Shown in pieces: positions 35,549 to 43,717 of a stretch of 60,584 nt of DNA; the first letter of the stretch is position 1; each line of letters opens with the position of its first letter. The position numbers and the translations under genes are program-made. The stretch is from Eubacterium sp. OM08-24 (GTDB taxonomy: Bacteria; Bacillota; Clostridia; Oscillospirales; Acutalibacteraceae): NCBI RefSeq assembly GCF_003438075.1, contig NZ_QSTA01000008.1, forward strand, positions 1 to 60,584, in the 5' to 3' direction. The notes beneath the pieces are model-generated. The model was not told the origin of the DNA. It did no database searches and saw only the letters and a program-made list of their open reading frames with translations.

Positions 35549-35641
35549 GAGTAATAAATATTCCGCTATTAGTGATTAAAAAATCTCCTTTTATTCACTA
35601 TTAAAGCTGTACCATGCAATATTTGGTACAGCTTTATTTTT
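35549..35641 (+). ncRNA. Predicted small RNA with anti-Shine-Dalgarno loop
   Basis: About 93 nt. After a short 5' tail, TAGTGA (35570-35575) pairs with TCACTA (35595-35600), and an inner A/T stem (AAAA/TTTT) holds the loop TCTCC (35584-35588). An 11-bp terminator stem (35603-35613 with 35625-35635) and ATTTTT follow. A consensus promoter and an intrinsic terminator enclosing a non-coding hairpin with a pyrimidine-rich loop is the plan of Firmicute trans-acting sRNAs that bind ribosome sites. I cannot match it to a named family. Confidence 0.65.
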
Positions 35642-35711
35642 GCGTTTATGTATTGCTGATAAGGCAAAATGGGAGTATAATAGTAGCATATTATAAATAT
35701 CAGAGGTAAGT

Positions 35712-36848
35712 ATGGAAAGAGAAGAATATGAAATTTCTATTGAGGAATTAAAGAAAGCAGACAAAAGCAACTGCGTTATAATCGACATAAGAGATGAGAT
35801 TTCTTATAATTACGGAAATATTCCCAATTCGGTTAATATTCCGCTTGAGAAAATAAAGAACGATAAAAGCATTTTGCCAAAAGACAAAAAACTGATAATT
35901 TGTTGTAAAAGCGGTCAGATAAGCGACACCCTTGCCGAAGAGCTTAGGGAAGACGGATACAACGCAGTGAACCTTGTAAACGGCTATTACGGTTGGCTGA
36001 AAGATAAATTTACAGAGGACGATTATGCGGCAGATGTTGAAAAAAGCATAAGAAAAAAATTCAGCAAAACAATATGGGGAAGATTTACAAAGGCAATCAT
36101 TGAATATGAGCTTGTAAAGCCTAACGATAAAATAGCTGTGTGCATTTCGGGCGGTAAAGATTCAATGCTTATGGCAAAGCTGTTTCAGGAGCTGAAAAGG
36201 CATAATAAGTTCCCGTTTGAGCTTGTGTACCTTGTAATGGATCCCGGGTACAGCGTAGAGAACAGAGATGTTATTGAAAACAACGCTCGAAAGCTGAATA
36301 TCCCTATCACTGTATTTGAAACCAATATATTTGAATCAGTGTATAATGTTGAAAAATATCCTTGTTATCTGTGTGCAAGAATGAGGAGAGGCTACCTTTA
36401 TAAAAAGGCAAAGGAGCTTGGCTGTAATAAAATAGCGCTCGGTCACCACTATGACGATGTTATAGAAACAATACTTATGGGTATGCTGTACGGCGGACAG
36501 GTACAAACAATGATGCCTAAATTACATAGCACAAACTATGAGGGAATGGAGCTTATCCGCCCCTTGTATCTCATAAGAGAGGCTGAAATAAAGCATTGGC
36601 GAGATTATAATAAGCTCAATTTTATTCAGTGTGCCTGCCGTTTTACAGATACCTGCACATCTTGCAATCCGAGCAATACAGGCTCAAAAAGGCAGGAGAT
36701 AAAACAGCTTATTGCCGAGCTGAAAAAAATTAATCCGCAGATAGAGAGCAATATATTCCGCAGTGTGGAGAATGTAAATTTGAATACAATAATTTCTTAT
36801 AAAAAAGATGATTTACAGCATAGCTTTCTTGATGATTACGATAAATAA
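35712..36848 (+). CDS. Rhodanese domain fused to TtcA-like PP-loop tRNA-thiolation ATPase
   Basis: 378 aa. Residues 1-100 form a rhodanese with active Cys in ICCKSGQ. The rest is a PP-loop ATPase: SGGKDS near 145, CYLCARMRRG near 217 (the TtcA-type CxxC), GHHYDDVIETILM, and a second CTSC near 315. TtcA proteins thiolate C32 of tRNAs using an Fe-S cluster, with sulfur relayed from a desulfurase. Here the rhodanese could present the sulfur in cis. AGAGGTAAG precedes the ATG. The gene is monocistronic with a terminator at 36847. Confidence 0.85.
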   Translation: MEREEYEISIEELKKADKSNCVIIDIRDEISYNYGNIPNSVNIPLEKIKNDKSILPKDKKLIICCKSGQISDTLAEELREDGYNAVNLVNGYYGWLKDKFTEDDYAADVEKSIRKKFSKTIWGRFTKAIIEYELVKPNDKIAVCISGGKDSMLMAKLFQELKRHNKFPFELVYLVMDPGYSVENRDVIENNARKLNIPITVFETNIFESVYNVEKYPCYLCARMRRGYLYKKAKELGCNKIALGHHYDDVIETILMGMLYGGQVQTMMPKLHSTNYEGMELIRPLYLIREAEIKHWRDYNKLNFIQCACRFTDTCTSCNPSNTGSKRQEIKQLIAELKKINPQIESNIFRSVENVNLNTIISYKKDDLQHSFLDDYDK

Positions 36849-36880
36849 AAAGGGCTCAGCCAAAACGGCTGAGCCTTTTT
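36847..36880 (+). terminator. Terminator after the rhodanese/TtcA-like gene
   Basis: A strong stem (AAAAGGGCTCAGCC with GGCTGAGCC) and TTTTT tail. Confidence 0.9.
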
Positions 36881-36929
36881 GCTGTTTTGTGAATAGTTGT
36901 TTTATTACACAGATTTTAGTTTTATAAAC

Positions 36930-37260
36930 CTAAATTTTAGATTAATCAAGACTTTAGCAGAAAACAAAAGTTAAGACTAATGAGTGGCAGAAAGTAAAAA
37001 ATGGCAAATTAGCAGTTTAGTAGCGTGCTTTTTTCTTTGTTGCTGTCGCAATTAAGAAGCTTTTCGCCGCTATGTTCAAACCGCCTAACGGCTTGCCGTT
37101 TGACTATCAAAATTTGAGATAGCATAAAGAATTTGTGGTTGTTGCCCACACCAACAAGCTTTGAAAAGGTTGACCAAACTTTTATATTCGGGGCGGAAAG
37201 TTTAGCTTTTGCTTTACTTTGTTGCTCGACCGAAAGTCTGTTAAACCCTAATTTATTGTA
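36930..37260 (+). repeat. Composite dispersed repeat, full copy
   Basis: Non-coding. It carries TTTTAGATTAATCAA (36936-36950), AAGACTAATGAGTGGCAGAA (36973-36992) and the alpha block GGGGCGGAAAGTTTAGC...GTTGCTC (37190-37227), with AAAGGTTGACCAAAC at 37165-37179. The same blocks occur in the same order on the minus strand at 51737-51905, with a different interior. Other parts recur at 11396 and 21945. It looks like a non-autonomous or relic element family. The 86-codon frame inside it is spurious. Confidence 0.65.
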
Positions 37261-37307
37261 ATTTTCCAACTATTGACAAATAGCCATTTAACATTGAACA
37301 AAAAATA

Positions 37308-37336
37308 AAAGCACTTGTTAAAACAAATGCTTTTTG
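37308..37336 (-). terminator. Terminator after tRNA-Gly
   Basis: AAAAGCAcTTGTT and ACAAaTGCTTTT form a stem directly past the tRNA 3' end on the minus strand. Confidence 0.65.
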
Positions 37337-37410
37337 GAGCGGATGACGGGGCTCGAACCCGCTACCTCCACCTTGGCAAGGTGGCGCTCTACCAGATGAG
37401 CTACATCCGC
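37334..37410 (-). tRNA. tRNA-Gly (GCC)
   Basis: Full cloverleaf, acceptor GCGGATG/ATCCGC, anticodon loop TTGCCAA, T-loop GGTTCGAGCC, and encoded CCA. Confidence 0.95.
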
Positions 37411-37414
37411 ATAA

Positions 37415-37450
37415 TAAAAAGGGTAAAGGCTATTTAACTTTTACCCTTTT
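37415..37450. terminator. Hairpin between tRNA-Val and tRNA-Gly
   Basis: AAAAGGGTAAA pairs with TTTACCCTTTT, symmetrical in A/T flanks. It may end tRNA-Val transcripts. Confidence 0.5.
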
Positions 37451-37525
37451 GGTGGGAACAATAGGGCTCGAACCTATGACCCTCTGCTTGTAAGGCAGAT
37501 GCTCTCCCAGCTGAGCTATGCTCCC
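37450..37525 (-). tRNA. tRNA-Val (TAC)
   Basis: Acceptor GGGAGCA/TGTTCCC, anticodon loop CTTACAA, T-loop GGTTCGAGCC, and encoded CCA. Confidence 0.95.
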
Positions 37526-37547
37526 ATAAAGTTGTTTTTTATTATTT

Positions 37548-37577
37548 GTAAAAGCACCCCTTGCGAAGTGCTTTTAC
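37548..37577. terminator. Hairpin between tRNA-Cys and tRNA-Val
   Basis: GTAAAAGCAC pairs with GTGCTTTTAC. Confidence 0.5.
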
Positions 37578-37582
37578 AATAT

Positions 37583-37657
37583 TGGAGGCGACACCCAGAT
37601 TTGAACTGGGGAATCGGAGTTTTGCAGACTCGTGCCTTACCACTTGGCTATGTCGCC
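37583..37657 (-). tRNA. tRNA-Cys (GCA)
   Basis: Acceptor GGCGACA/TGTCGCC, anticodon loop CTGCAAA, T-loop AGTTCAAATC, and encoded CCA. Confidence 0.95.
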
Positions 37658-37769
37658 GTAATGCTGTAATCTCAATCAGCGATATTGATTATATCAAATG
37701 ATTAGAGATTTGTCAAGCATTATTTAAAATTTTTTAAAATATTTTTGCTGCCTTGTAAAATAGCAGGTT

Positions 37770-38768
37770 TTATCTGTTTGTCAGCTTGCCGATGTTTTTT
37801 AGCGCAATGGATATTGTGCCGTCATTGTTGTTGATAAACTCTATATATCGGTCATCCTCAAAGTATTCAACAGGTACAGTTATTTCAATGCCTGTGTCGG
37901 TCTTTATCTTTTGACTTTTGCTTGCCCTTACCGCAGACGCTTTTTCAATTTTAATATCCTTTGGAATTTCTTTTTCCTCAATTTTCTTTTCAAAAGCCTC
38001 TCGCATAATAGGGGACTCCGAAAAAATATTTTCGGCAAGTTCCTCGGTAGAGATCGTATCGGACTCCTCGCAATTCTCTACAATATAGTTTTTTGCCTTT
38101 GATACCGCAACCGCTGTGTTTACACCGTATTCCTCGGCTACTTCGTTGGCGGTTTCTCTCACAATTTTTACAACCTCTTTTGTTGACGCACCCGATGAAC
38201 ATTCCAACAAAATTTGCGGAAGTACAAAGACTGAATTGCCGTCAATCTGCCTTTTCTTGTCTGCAAAATATATTTCGCCCGACTGCATATTTATTATTGC
38301 GTATGCGTCAATTTTTTGCGATGGGGTGGGGAGAATGGCATAATGTTTCATTATTTCGTTGTGAATACCGCTTTCGTCAGTAATTACCTGATGAGTATAG
38401 GCGGATTTATTGGTTATGAGCAGGAGCGCAAAATAATCGGACTCATCGTTTATATAGTCAACCGCAACCAAATCAATGGGTTCGAGTTTGTCGGAAATTG
38501 AAATATTCTCATAAAGAACATTGGCGATTTGCGTAGTAAAGCCTATGAATTCAAGTGCGCCGTTGCGGTATTCTGTAAGTGCGGCGGCAAATCCGCTTTC
38601 CTCGTTAAAATTTCCGCTTTTTCGTGCCGAGTCCTTATGTAATTTTTCAATATGCTTTTGAAGAAATGTGCTTACGGTTTCGTCTGAGAGATCAAGCTCA
38701 TTTTGTGAAAATACGCTCATTCCCGAGTTGAAATCGAGTATGTGAAGTATGGCTCTTTTAATAATCAT
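37770..38768 (-). CDS. Nucleoid-associated protein, NdpA/YejK-like
   Basis: 332 aa, soluble. The opening MIIKRAILHILDFNSGMSVFS and the general plan (N-terminal alpha/beta part, an EEYGVNTAVAVSKAKNYIVEN helix, and C-terminal GIEITVPVEYFEDDRYIEFINNNDG) match the Firmicute group annotated as nucleoid-associated NdpA-like proteins. Family members bind the bacterial nucleoid in E. coli; the role in clostridia is not established. It is monocistronic and follows the tRNA group on the same strand. Confidence 0.75.
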   Translation of the reverse strand: MIIKRAILHILDFNSGMSVFSQNELDLSDETVSTFLQKHIEKLHKDSARKSGNFNEESGFAAALTEYRNGALEFIGFTTQIANVLYENISISDKLEPIDLVAVDYINDESDYFALLLITNKSAYTHQVITDESGIHNEIMKHYAILPTPSQKIDAYAIINMQSGEIYFADKKRQIDGNSVFVLPQILLECSSGASTKEVVKIVRETANEVAEEYGVNTAVAVSKAKNYIVENCEESDTISTEELAENIFSESPIMREAFEKKIEEKEIPKDIKIEKASAVRASKSQKIKTDTGIEITVPVEYFEDDRYIEFINNNDGTISIALKNIGKLTNR

Positions 38769-38910
38769 AACAATTCCTTTGATCTGTGGATATATTAGGT
38801 ATATTTGTAATTTGTGTTTGTAATGACTATTATATCAAATGAAAGATGTGTTTTCAACTTTATATTACATATTTTGATTTAAATTAGGTGAACTAATATC
38901 ACTATTCACT

Positions 38911-40413
38911 TTATGTTTTATTGTAGTTTGCCGTTATTTCACGTTCAACAGAATCAAAATCACTTGCGGTTTCTTCTAAATATTTTATACACTGTTCTAT
39001 TTTCCAAATTTCATCTAATAAAATATTAGATTGAATTATAGTAAATAAATCTGAGAAACCGACTTTATTATATAAGTTTCGAAGTCTTTTATCTAAGTCA
39101 TTAATTCTTAGGCTTATTTTAGAAAGCCTTTCTCCATAGTATCGCAGTTTGTTTGTGTCAACACAAATTTCAGGATTTTCGCATACATAGTTTTGAGTAT
39201 AGTTAAATATTTGATTGCTTTGATTTTTTATTTTGCTTATAAAATCAGTTATTGCTGATACAAATGTATTTGTAAAATCAGAGCATTTTTCTCCAAAGGT
39301 ATATAGTCTATTTTTAATCGTATCAGAAAAATCTATCATTTTATTTATAGCATCTTCAAATTGCTTTTTTAGATGTTTCTCACGACAAATTATTAAGTCA
39401 TCTGCAAATAGGAAAGGGCATATAGCTGCAGCTACTAAAGTTATGCTATATTCAGCAGGATAACCATATTCTTTTCCAATATAGTCAAAAGCAAAATCAT
39501 CTAAATGAGAGAGTGCATCGGTTCCTGCTAAAATAAATTGTATGATATTTTCCTTGTCATCGCCTTGTTCCAAAAAAGATATTAGGCCGTCAACTGTAAT
39601 ACTTCTTTCCGGTTCAGATAAATTTGAAATCATATATGTTGTATATTCATTAATAAATTTCGAAATTTCAGCCGGCTCATCTGATTGACATTTAGGATTA
39701 TCTATATTTCTTAATAATATGTTTGGTTTGTGGTAATGCAAATAATTCTCTTGTGTATCAGTATCTACATAAATTTTAGTGCCAGCAATTGGATATAATA
39801 AACAATTTACAAAGTCATCCTTTGCAGAAATAGAGGTAATTATTTGAGATTTTTTTGTAATATCATCTGAGTATTTTTCTAAAAATTCTTTTGAAAAGCC
39901 CTGACCGTCAAAGGATACACATCTGGCAATTCTGTCTGTAACAATGGTTACATATTGCGCTTTATTACCACCCTTTGAATGACCGGTAACTGTTAAATGA
40001 TTACCGTATTTATTTGGAAGACTATTTACATATTCTGCTGCCGATATTTGCTGCGGAGTATCGGCAAGGTATCCACCTTGTCCGTTGTCATGCCATTCTT
40101 TATCTCCGCTGGTTCCTCTAAATACCACATTTACATCACTAGGATTATTTTCGTCATCAACAAAGCAAGCAGCTCTCATTCCGGTGCTTTCATCATTTAC
40201 ATAGTTTGTAACTCTATAATTTAAAAGAACCGGATCACTTTTTATTTCATTGATCAATTCTTTCCATTCTTGTGAGGTCATTTCGCATGCGTTGATTATA
40301 TTTTTGTTTATTTCCATATCGTCAATTATATCTTTCACGGATTTATGGTTTGATATATAGTCTGTATAAATTATATTATTAAGCAATAGTAATTGATTGT
40401 TTGATAAAGCCAT
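38911..40413 (-). CDS. Mbeg1/DUF2974-like alpha/beta hydrolase with helical C-terminus
   Basis: 500 aa. The N-terminal two thirds has a lipase-like alpha/beta-hydrolase core: VVFRGTSGDKEWHDNGQGGY (oxyanion region), GHSKGGNKA (nucleophile Ser), a candidate Asp in SAKDDFV and a candidate His in NYLHYHKPN. The C-terminal ~150 residues are predicted helical/coiled (KNQSNQIFNYTQ...LRYYGERLSKISLRINDLDKRLRNLY). No signal peptide. It is last in a run behind two duplicated lipoproteins, 22 nt from the nearer one, so they are probably co-expressed. A lipase effector with lipoprotein immunity partners is one reading, but it is inference. Confidence 0.75.
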   Translation of the reverse strand: MALSNNQLLLLNNIIYTDYISNHKSVKDIIDDMEINKNIINACEMTSQEWKELINEIKSDPVLLNYRVTNYVNDESTGMRAACFVDDENNPSDVNVVFRGTSGDKEWHDNGQGGYLADTPQQISAAEYVNSLPNKYGNHLTVTGHSKGGNKAQYVTIVTDRIARCVSFDGQGFSKEFLEKYSDDITKKSQIITSISAKDDFVNCLLYPIAGTKIYVDTDTQENYLHYHKPNILLRNIDNPKCQSDEPAEISKFINEYTTYMISNLSEPERSITVDGLISFLEQGDDKENIIQFILAGTDALSHLDDFAFDYIGKEYGYPAEYSITLVAAAICPFLFADDLIICREKHLKKQFEDAINKMIDFSDTIKNRLYTFGEKCSDFTNTFVSAITDFISKIKNQSNQIFNYTQNYVCENPEICVDTNKLRYYGERLSKISLRINDLDKRLRNLYNKVGFSDLFTIIQSNILLDEIWKIEQCIKYLEETASDFDSVEREITANYNKT

Positions 40414-40435
40414 ATATTTCTCCTTTTGTAATTTT

Positions 40436-41107
40436 TCATTTTATTTTTTCATATTCAAATAAATTATTGATTGAATAATATTGTTCATCTAAAACAGAGT
40501 CCATTTTATAGTTAAATATGTAATCAAGATCATATTGTGATAATAAGTTATTATCATTCGTGACCCAAAAATAAACAGAGCCCATAATTTTAGAATTACA
40601 TATATCTTTTATTATAGCTTCCATATCATTATTTGAATAATTTGATTTGCATATAAAATATACATCTGCCATACATTTTTCGGATTTTGCGTATTCCTCA
40701 AAAGGGTCATTACCATTGATGTTGTAAATTTCCGATGGAATAAATTTAACTTTAGTTTCAACTGAATAACCATATTTTTGAGGGAATTTTTCAAAATAAT
40801 TTTGAGCATCGTCTTTCATAGAAAGCATATAGTAATTATCTTTATAACTGTAATCGCCCTTATCACCGTAAACATAAACTGTAACCTTGTCGGAATATTT
40901 TTCTGAATAGTAGGTTATTGTTTCATAACTATATGCCCAGCTTTTGCTTAAATAACCGGATAAAGTGAAATTATCATTATACTTGCTGCTTAGGTATTGC
41001 AAAGCAAGCTCCTTTGTGCTTGGTTCTTTATTAAATATACAACCACTTGTTTCTAAAGTCAGAATGACAGAAAAAAATATCAGAATTAATTTTTTTATTT
41101 TATTCAT
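40436..41107 (-). CDS. Duplicated lipoprotein, copy 1
   Basis: 223 aa. The signal peptide ends in lipobox TSGC. The first ~115 residues are nearly identical to copy 2 at 41207-41884, at about 98% DNA identity over 360 bp by eye. The C-terminal ~100 residues are clearly diverged, though both keep a VTNDxxLLSQYxxD motif. I recognise no family. The start is the ATG at 41107 after AAAGGA. It is encoded just upstream of the alpha/beta hydrolase. Confidence 0.8.
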   Translation of the reverse strand: MNKIKKLILIFFSVILTLETSGCIFNKEPSTKELALQYLSSKYNDNFTLSGYLSKSWAYSYETITYYSEKYSDKVTVYVYGDKGDYSYKDNYYMLSMKDDAQNYFEKFPQKYGYSVETKVKFIPSEIYNINGNDPFEEYAKSEKCMADVYFICKSNYSNNDMEAIIKDICNSKIMGSVYFWVTNDNNLLSQYDLDYIFNYKMDSVLDEQYYSINNLFEYEKIK

Positions 41108-41206
41108 CATTATTCCTTTCTTACGGTGATATTTTTGTTGCGTAATAGTTAAAAGTTCGTTATCTTATAGTAGCCATTTTAACTTTCTTTAAATGTTTGA
41201 ATATTT

Positions 41207-41884
41207 TTAAGATTCTTCAAATCCATATTTATTGTTTATTGTGTAGTTCCATTCTCTCAATATGTTATCGCGCTTATCATTAACGATTTCATCAATAGTG
41301 TATTGTGATAATAGGTCTTTGTCATTAGTTACAATAAAGTATATAAATCCTAATTTTATTTTTGAATTAGAATTATAAATATCTTTTAAAATTGTTTTAC
41401 TATCATTTTCCAAAAAATCTGATTGACATATGTAATAAATTTCAATCTTACAATTACCTGATTTTAAATAGTCAAGAAAAGAGTCATTTCCGTCAACATA
41501 ATAGCTGTCAGAAAAGAGGAATCGTGCCTTAGTTTCAACCGAATAACCATATTTTTGAGGGAATTTTTCAAAATAATTTTGAGCATCGTCTTTCATAGAA
41601 AGCATATAGTAATTATCTTTATAACTGTAATCGCCCTTATCACCGTAAACATAAACTGTAACCTTGTCGGAATATTTTTCTGAATAGTAGGTTATTGTTT
41701 CATAACTATATGCCCAGCTTTTGCTTAAATAACCGCATAAAGTGAAATTATCATTATACTTGCTGCTTAGGTATTGTAAAGCAAGCTCCTTTGTGCTTGG
41801 CTCTTTATTAAATATACAACCGCTTGTTTCTAAAGTCAGAATGGCAGAAAAAAATATCAGAATTAATTTTTTTATTTTATTCAT
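41207..41884 (-). CDS. Duplicated lipoprotein, copy 2
   Basis: 225 aa. Same lipobox and N-terminal half as copy 1; the C-terminal half is divergent. The start is the ATG at 41884, 6 nt after AAGGA; the longer frame would begin with a TTG overlapping that site. It is first in the run lipoprotein-lipoprotein-hydrolase. Conserved export/anchor half plus variable half suggests recent duplication or gene conversion followed by selection on the distal domain. Confidence 0.8.
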   Translation of the reverse strand: MNKIKKLILIFFSAILTLETSGCIFNKEPSTKELALQYLSSKYNDNFTLCGYLSKSWAYSYETITYYSEKYSDKVTVYVYGDKGDYSYKDNYYMLSMKDDAQNYFEKFPQKYGYSVETKARFLFSDSYYVDGNDSFLDYLKSGNCKIEIYYICQSDFLENDSKTILKDIYNSNSKIKLGFIYFIVTNDKDLLSQYTIDEIVNDKRDNILREWNYTINNKYGFEES

Positions 41885-42007
41885 CGTTATTCCTTCCAAA
41901 AAATATGAGTAATTATATGTGAGAAATTATAACAGGGTATACTACTTTTATATTTCTCATTTATAATAATTATAATTAAATTTCTATAATATTGCTATAT
42001 AACAAAA

Positions 42008-42047
42008 GCTCTCATCATTAAGTCACATAAAACTTAACGATGAGAGC
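42008..42047 (-). terminator. Terminator after tRNA-Arg
   Basis: GCTCTCATCaTTAAGT pairs with ACTTAAcGATGAGAGC immediately past the tRNA 3' end on the minus strand. Confidence 0.75.
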
Positions 42048-42052
42048 CTTAT

Positions 42053-42129
42053 TGGCGTGCCAAAAGGGATTCGAACCCCCGACCTTCTGCTTAGGAGGCA
42101 GACGCTCTATCCTGCTGAGCTATTGGCAC
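42053..42129 (-). tRNA. tRNA-Arg (CCT)
   Basis: Acceptor GTGCCAA/TTGGCAC, anticodon loop CTCCTAA, T-loop GGTTCGAATC, and encoded CCA. Confidence 0.95.
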
Positions 42130-42272
42130 ATATCTATTAATAGTTTAGTATAAAAGAATTGTTTTGTCAAGAAAGTTTGAGAATAAAAAGCAATCGAAAT
42201 ACTTTGAGAAAATTTATAAATTCTGCCTGCAAAGTACTGAAAAAGGGACTTTGCTCTTAAAAATTGCGCTAA

Positions 42273-42325
42273 TTAGAACAAATGTTCTAAAAACTATTGA
42301 TTTTGTGATTTTTTCTCTCTATAAT
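42273..42325 (+). promoter_or_regulatory. LexA-like box and promoter of the sigma-like module
   Basis: The palindrome TTAGAAC-AAAT-GTTCTAA (42273-42290) contains GAAC-RNRY-GTTC, the core of the Gram-positive SOS box. It sits just upstream of TTGATT (42297-42302), 17-nt spacer, TATAAT (42320-42325). Transcription would begin about 55 nt before the first ATG. Confidence 0.7.
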
Positions 42326-42388
42326 AAATATAGAACCAAGCCCCGTTGGTTCTTAGCGAATGAATAAAAGGCAGAAAGGAAGTATAAT

Positions 42389-42598
42389 ATGAATAATTAT
42401 CTTGAATGGTCAAAAGAATACAGAACAGAGGCAGACAGAATGTTGTCTGTTATTGATAAATATAAAAAAATGTTAAAAACCAAAGGTTTTGTTAATAAAA
42501 AAGAAATATACGAGAGGATAGGCAAATACAGAGGATATTATCTTGAATGTCTTGATATTGCAAATCTTCTTGAGGCAAGATATAAGGGGGTAATGTAA
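42389..42598 (+). CDS. 69-aa protein of unknown function, first gene of a LexA-box module
   Basis: 69 aa, charged and helical (EWSKEYRTEADRMLSVIDKYKKMLKTKG...ERIGKYRGYYLECLDIANLLEARY). No family recognised. AGAAAGGAAG precedes the ATG. Its stop shares one base with the next ATG (TAATG), so the two are translationally coupled. The helical, Lys/Glu-rich nature would suit a partner or regulator of the HTH protein, which is inference. Confidence 0.75.
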   Translation: MNNYLEWSKEYRTEADRMLSVIDKYKKMLKTKGFVNKKEIYERIGKYRGYYLECLDIANLLEARYKGVM

Positions 42599-42894
42599 TG
42601 AGAGACAGACTTATACATTTTTCTGATTTAAATTCGGATAAAATTTGCTTTGAAAGAAGTATAATGAATGGCGAAAGCAACAGCGAAAACCGCAAAAAGG
42701 CTTTAAAGGTACTTATGAATGTAATCGAAAATGACCTTACCGACAGACAGCGCCATTGTGTGCTTGAATATTATTTTAATCATAAGAAAATGAAAACCAT
42801 TGCAAGTGAGCTTGGTGTAACTCCGCCTGTTGTTACAAGGCATATACAGATGGGAGCGGCTAAGCTGTATAAAATCACAAAGCATTATATGTGA
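42598..42894 (+). CDS. Sigma-70 region-4-like HTH protein
   Basis: 98 aa. The C-terminal 60 residues match sigma region 4/LuxR-like HTH (NDLTDRQRHCVLEYYFNHKKMKTIASELGVTPPVVTRHIQMGAAKL). No region 2 is present, so it is either a reduced sigma-like factor or a phage-type late regulator (ArpU/RinA-like in size). It is coupled to the 69-aa gene under a LexA-type operator. UviA of Clostridium perfringens is a known SOS-controlled sigma factor, so the parallel is notable. Confidence 0.8.
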   Translation: MRDRLIHFSDLNSDKICFERSIMNGESNSENRKKALKVLMNVIENDLTDRQRHCVLEYYFNHKKMKTIASELGVTPPVVTRHIQMGAAKLYKITKHYM

Positions 42895-43572
42895 TTATTG
42901 TATAGTGAAATCGGGCAGATACCACTGCAAAGCCTGCGCATAGCTGTATCCATCGTTACATAAATAATTTATTCCGTTAAGACTGACGCCGCAATGCTCA
43001 TCGTCATTTGCGTTTGAGTAGCTGTCCCATGGAGATGCAACGGCGGTCAGATAGGGATATTCACTGCTTGACGAGGTTTTTCCGTTGGTTGAGCTTGTAA
43101 AAGGTATATAAAGCACTTTGCCGTTTGAGCAGAGTGCTTTTTTATATACAGCCGAAACGGCAGATTTTATTGTGTTGTAATTTTCTTTTACTGAATTTTC
43201 TGCATTGCTTTCCAAAATACATATTCTACTGTCTTTCAAGTCGTAATCATCGGGGGCAAGGCAATAATTGGTGTAGAGAATTACAGCCAAAGCCTTGAGG
43301 GTTTCTTCGCAATAGCTTTCGTCATAATTGGCGGCTACCATACCGCAAAGCTCGGCATCGGTAAGTTCTGCTTTGCTTTCACTGCTTTCTTGCTGAGGCT
43401 TTATTGTGCTCTTCTCTGAATTTTCAGTTGAATTATCGGTCGGCTTTTCTGCATAGTCGGCGGTAGATACCGAGGCTGCGGTAGTTTTGGTTGCGGTGCA
43501 TTTTGACACAATTATGGGCAAAAATGCCATTGTAAGCAAAAAGATTATTATAAATATAACTTTTATTCTCAT
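42895..43572 (-). CDS. SpoIID/LytB-domain-like exported protein
   Basis: 225 aa. A single N-terminal membrane helix is followed by a Ser/Thr/Glu-rich linker (~30-65). A domain with SpoIID features follows: ELCGMVAANYD...ETLKALAVILYTNY, PYLTAVASPWDS, and a C-terminal HCGVSLNGINYLCNDGYSYAQALQWYLPD resembling HGVGMSQYGA...GYSYEEILKHYYP. SpoIID is a lytic transglycosylase in engulfment. Here several conserved positions differ, so activity is uncertain. The ATG at 43572 follows AGGAA; the longer frame adds 76 unlikely residues. Confidence 0.65.
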   Translation of the reverse strand: MRIKVIFIIIFLLTMAFLPIIVSKCTATKTTAASVSTADYAEKPTDNSTENSEKSTIKPQQESSESKAELTDAELCGMVAANYDESYCEETLKALAVILYTNYCLAPDDYDLKDSRICILESNAENSVKENYNTIKSAVSAVYKKALCSNGKVLYIPFTSSTNGKTSSSSEYPYLTAVASPWDSYSNANDDEHCGVSLNGINYLCNDGYSYAQALQWYLPDFTIQ

Positions 43573-43717
43573 AAATTCCTCTCTTTTCGTATAACTTTGC
43601 AAAAGATATTTTTTGACCCAATAATTCTTGACATAAGAGTTTATTTGGCTTAAAATAATATATGTAAAAAATTCGGCTAAAATAACCGTTATATTGTTTG
43701 AAGAAACGGAGATAAGT

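Noticed and set aside
36930..37260. Repeat read as a structural RNA such as 6S or SRP RNA
   Set aside because: Blocks recur in parts elsewhere with different interiors, and no conserved RNA core was recognised.
37009..37269. 86-codon minus-strand frame
   Set aside because: Lies wholly within the dispersed repeat; no ribosome site, and the frame is not kept in the other copies.
42164..42367. 67-codon frame upstream of the 69-aa gene
   Set aside because: It runs through the LexA-like box and promoter and has no ribosome site.
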